From contig CAYJEN010000063.1 in NCBI GenBank assembly GCA_964369185.1, positions 1-8,179 of the forward strand: a stretch of 8,179 nucleotides of DNA, in the 5' to 3' direction. This stretch comes from CAYJAZ01 sp964369185. Lineage in GTDB: Bacteria > Desulfobacterota > Desulfovibrionia > Desulfovibrionales > Desulfovibrionaceae. The translations under genes and the position numbers were made by a program. Below are positions 6,467-8,179 of this stretch, one piece after another. The notes beneath the pieces were generated by a model, which was not told the origin of the DNA, ran no database searches, and saw only the letters and a list, made by a program, of their open reading frames with translations. The stretch's first letter is position 1; the number at the start of each line of letters is the position of its first letter.

Positions 6467-6470
6467 AAAC

Positions 6471-6480
6471 GTTCCTTCCT
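6471..6480 (-). promoter_or_regulatory. Ribosome binding site deciding the start of the 217-residue protein
   Basis: The minus strand reads AGGAAGGAAC just before the ATG at 6466. The upstream in-frame ATG at 6484 would place this purine run inside the coding region and has no ribosome binding site of its own, so the shorter product is preferred. Confidence 0.7.
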
Positions 6481-6545
6481 TCATAATACTTTTATTTGTA
6501 ACAATAAATATTTTTTATAGTAATTTTAGCGATTAAGGTATGTTT

Positions 6546-6863
6546 CTAAGCAGTAAGCACAACCTTATACTTCTCTACTAACTCTTCAAATCTTGGGCGA
6601 CTTCTTGTTGTTAGAAGTTCATCAAATTCAGCTGAAACAATGCTTTCTGTATCGTACTTAATCTCTACTGTACGAGAAAAAAGGCTTAGGTTTGAATCCA
6701 AAATTACTTTTGGCATTTTCTGATTCTTCATATCCTTTATCAAAGCCATAGCTTCATTATCGGATAGTACTTTGAGAGAAAAACTCAATTTAATCTTACC
6801 TTTAGAATGTGATACAATTTCAAGATATTTTCTTAATGCAATTAAAGCCTGTAAATTCATCAT
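6546..6863 (-). CDS. Stand-alone degenerate HMA-like (HMA_2-type) protein, 105 residues
   Basis: The predicted layout is strand-helix-strand-strand-helix-strand, as in heavy-metal-associated domains. The first strand is KGKIKLSFSLKV (21-32) and a later strand is SRTVEIKYDTE (63-73), matching the common IxYDpe feature. The CxxC metal site after the first strand is absent, as it is from the N-terminal domain of the FezB-like ATPase, where KKRMRIQVK occupies the same place. There are no cysteines and no membrane segment, so it should be cytosolic. It lies 27 bases after the stop of the CPC-type ATPase gene and is surely in its transcript. It may regulate or dock onto one of the pumps instead of carrying metal. 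The start used is the first of two adjacent ATG codons (6863 or 6860), with only weak ribosome binding sites. Family assignment is by pattern alone; it could be an unrelated alpha/beta fold. Confidence 0.65.
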   Translation of the reverse strand: MMNLQALIALRKYLEIVSHSKGKIKLSFSLKVLSDNEAMALIKDMKNQKMPKVILDSNLSLFSRTVEIKYDTESIVSAEFDELLTTRSRPRFEELVEKYKVVLTA

Positions 6864-6890
6864 TATTCCAACTTACTCTTTTATTTTTAC

Positions 6891-8179
6891 TTATTGATGC
6901 TCTTCACAACCAATCATCAATTCTTCATCAACTTCATAGTTTAGAATTCTTGATGATGATGCAAGCACCCCTAAAGTATGCGCTATATGTAAAGTACCTG
7001 CCAAAACAGGATTAATTATCCCAAATGCGCCAAGTACAACACCTGCTAGATTTGAGCCGGTAGCTATCCAGAAGTTTTGATGCACTACTGAAACCGTCTT
7101 TTTACTGAGCTGATGCAGATACACAACTCCGCATAAGTCATCATTAACAAGAGTAATATCAGCAGCTTCAACAGCAACTTCCGATCCGCCTGCACCCATT
7201 GCTACGCCAATATCAGCTTGAGTGAGCGCCATAGCATCATTAATTCCATCGCCTACCATAAGAACTGAGTTATATTCTTTTTGTAGCCTTTTTATTATAT
7301 CCGCTTTTTCTTCAGGCATAACAGATGGGAAATATCCGTAAATTCCTAGCTCTTCTGACAGAGTTCTTGCAGTATTTTCTTCATCGCCCGTAATAAGATA
7401 AATATCTTTCACACCGGTACGCTTCAGAGTCTTGATTATAGACTTTGCTTCATCTCGTACAGGGTTATCAAATGAAAGCAGACCTATAAGTTTCTTATTT
7501 TTAGCAACAAATAATACCGTTTTCCCGCGTGAACGCAGATATTCTACCTCATCACGTGCTGATTTTGAATTTTGTGATTGATTTTCCTCTGAATCAAGAG
7601 AGATACCATGCAATTCTAAAAGTTTATGATTACCTACAAGGATTTCACTCTCTTCTACTGTTGCCATCATTCCCATTCCTAAAAAATATTCACAGCAAGT
7701 ATGCGCTATTGGAGCAATTCCACGCTTTTCTGCTTCTTTCTTAATCGCATGAGCAATTGGATGGTGATTGTGCATTTCTGTAGACACCACAAGTTGAAGA
7801 AGATTATTTTCTGATTCTTTCTCTAAATAACAGCTATCTACTGTCAAGTGATTCAATAGAATTATATCAACAAGTTTCGGTTCAGATACTGTAAGAGTAC
7901 CGGTTTTATCAAAGCAAACGCAGTCTATACTTCCTACTTCTTCTAAATATCTGCCACCCTTAATAAGTATATTCTTTTTAGTAGCCGCATTAAGTGCCGC
8001 ACTCACAGGAGTGCTCGCCGATAGTGCAGTTGCGCAAGGGCACGCCATCACAAGTAGAACCGTGAAAGCTCTGCTTATATTTTGCGTAAGTAAGAATGTT
8101 ACTCCCGTAGCAACAAACCCTAAGAAAATCAATTTCCTTGCAAGTTTATCAGCAATACCTTCAATAGGTGCTTTATTGG
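6891..8179 (-). CDS. CPC-type P1B metal-transporting ATPase, partial (5' end missing)
   Basis: The C-terminal ~430 residues of a heavy-metal P-type ATPase; the reading frame is open to the right edge, so the N-terminal metal-binding and actuator domains lie outside. Visible in order are: the helix-4 motif MACPCATALS (Cys codons at 8042-8040 and 8036-8034); DKTGT with the phosphorylated Asp at 7910-7908; an HP motif in HNHHPIAHAI; TGDEENTA; GDGINDAMALTQADIGVAMG; and a last helix pair with NPVLAGTLHIAHTLGVL. CPC places it among metal-transporting P1B pumps, but the final helix lacks the MSxxS usual for copper pumps and carries LHxxH instead, and it shares NPVxxxxLH with the second ATPase here. 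It is therefore probably not a standard copper exporter. An unusual Cys-x-Cys lies just before DKTGT (SIDCVCFDKTGT). It is followed by the HMA-like gene in the same operon. Confidence 0.92.
   Translation of the reverse strand, partial: NKAPIEGIADKLARKLIFLGFVATGVTFLLTQNISRAFTVLLVMACPCATALSASTPVSAALNAATKKNILIKGGRYLEEVGSIDCVCFDKTGTLTVSEPKLVDIILLNHLTVDSCYLEKESENNLLQLVVSTEMHNHHPIAHAIKKEAEKRGIAPIAHTCCEYFLGMGMMATVEESEILVGNHKLLELHGISLDSEENQSQNSKSARDEVEYLRSRGKTVLFVAKNKKLIGLLSFDNPVRDEAKSIIKTLKRTGVKDIYLITGDEENTARTLSEELGIYGYFPSVMPEEKADIIKRLQKEYNSVLMVGDGINDAMALTQADIGVAMGAGGSEVAVEAADITLVNDDLCGVVYLHQLSKKTVSVVHQNFWIATGSNLAGVVLGAFGIINPVLAGTLHIAHTLGVLASSSRILNYEVDEELMIGCEEHQ

Noticed and set aside
6467..6484. 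Six extra N-terminal residues from the ATG at 6484
   Set aside because: The strong ribosome binding site lies between this ATG and the one at 6466, so the shorter start is preferred.
8130..8132. TTG as the start codon of the CPC-type ATPase
   Set aside because: The open frame continues to the window edge and encodes NKAPIEGIADKLARK, which is typical P1B sequence before the next helix. The gene is truncated by the window, not started here.
1..8179. CRISPR arrays, insertion sequences, tRNA or rRNA genes
   Set aside because: No spaced direct repeats, transposase-like proteins, terminal inverted repeats or RNA-gene signatures were seen.

Overview
The window comes from an AT-rich bacterial genome. 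Every supported gene is on the minus strand, so the region is transcribed from position 8179 towards position 1. The run of exactly 100 N at 3428-3527 shows a draft scaffold. The organism cannot be fixed from the sequence. The low GC content, tight packing and strong AGGAG-type ribosome binding sites would suit a Campylobacterota-like or other low-GC bacterium, but this is only a low-confidence guess.

In transcription order the window holds: (1) the C-terminal part of a CPC-type P1B metal ATPase, open at the right edge; (2) a 105-residue protein that looks like a stand-alone, degenerate heavy-metal-associated (HMA) domain; (3) a 217-residue protein with a Gly/Tyr/Gln-rich head, a glycine-zipper membrane segment and an Asp-rich tail; (4) a 135-residue glycine-zipper membrane protein resembling the magnetosome protein MamC/Mms13; (5) a 138-residue YtxH-like glycine-zipper protein; (6) after a 209-base spacer, a 113-residue two-helix membrane protein with paired histidines; (7) a second P1B-type ATPase, with an Arg-rich N-terminal HMA-like domain lacking CxxC, interrupted by the assembly gap; (8) a protein of three FeoA-like domains; (9) after a possible promoter, an 80-residue DUF6110-like protein; (10) an unrecognised 245-residue membrane protein; (11) a partial tyrosine-phosphatase-like protein running off the left edge.

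The central block (1243-8179) looks like a ferrosome-type (fez) locus. Ferrosomes are membrane-bounded iron-phosphate organelles that depend on a P1B-6 ATPase (FezB) and small membrane proteins. The proposed reading is that the ATPases load metal into a vesicle, the glycine-zipper proteins (MamC-like, YtxH-like and the Gly/Tyr/Gln protein) shape or line its membrane, and the FeoA-like and HMA-like proteins assist iron handling or regulate the pumps. The family resemblances are read directly from the sequence. The organelle role is inference from gene content. The MamC-like protein and two different ATPases in one apparent cluster make it worth attention. The last two genes (245 residues and phosphatase-like) are probably a separate unit.
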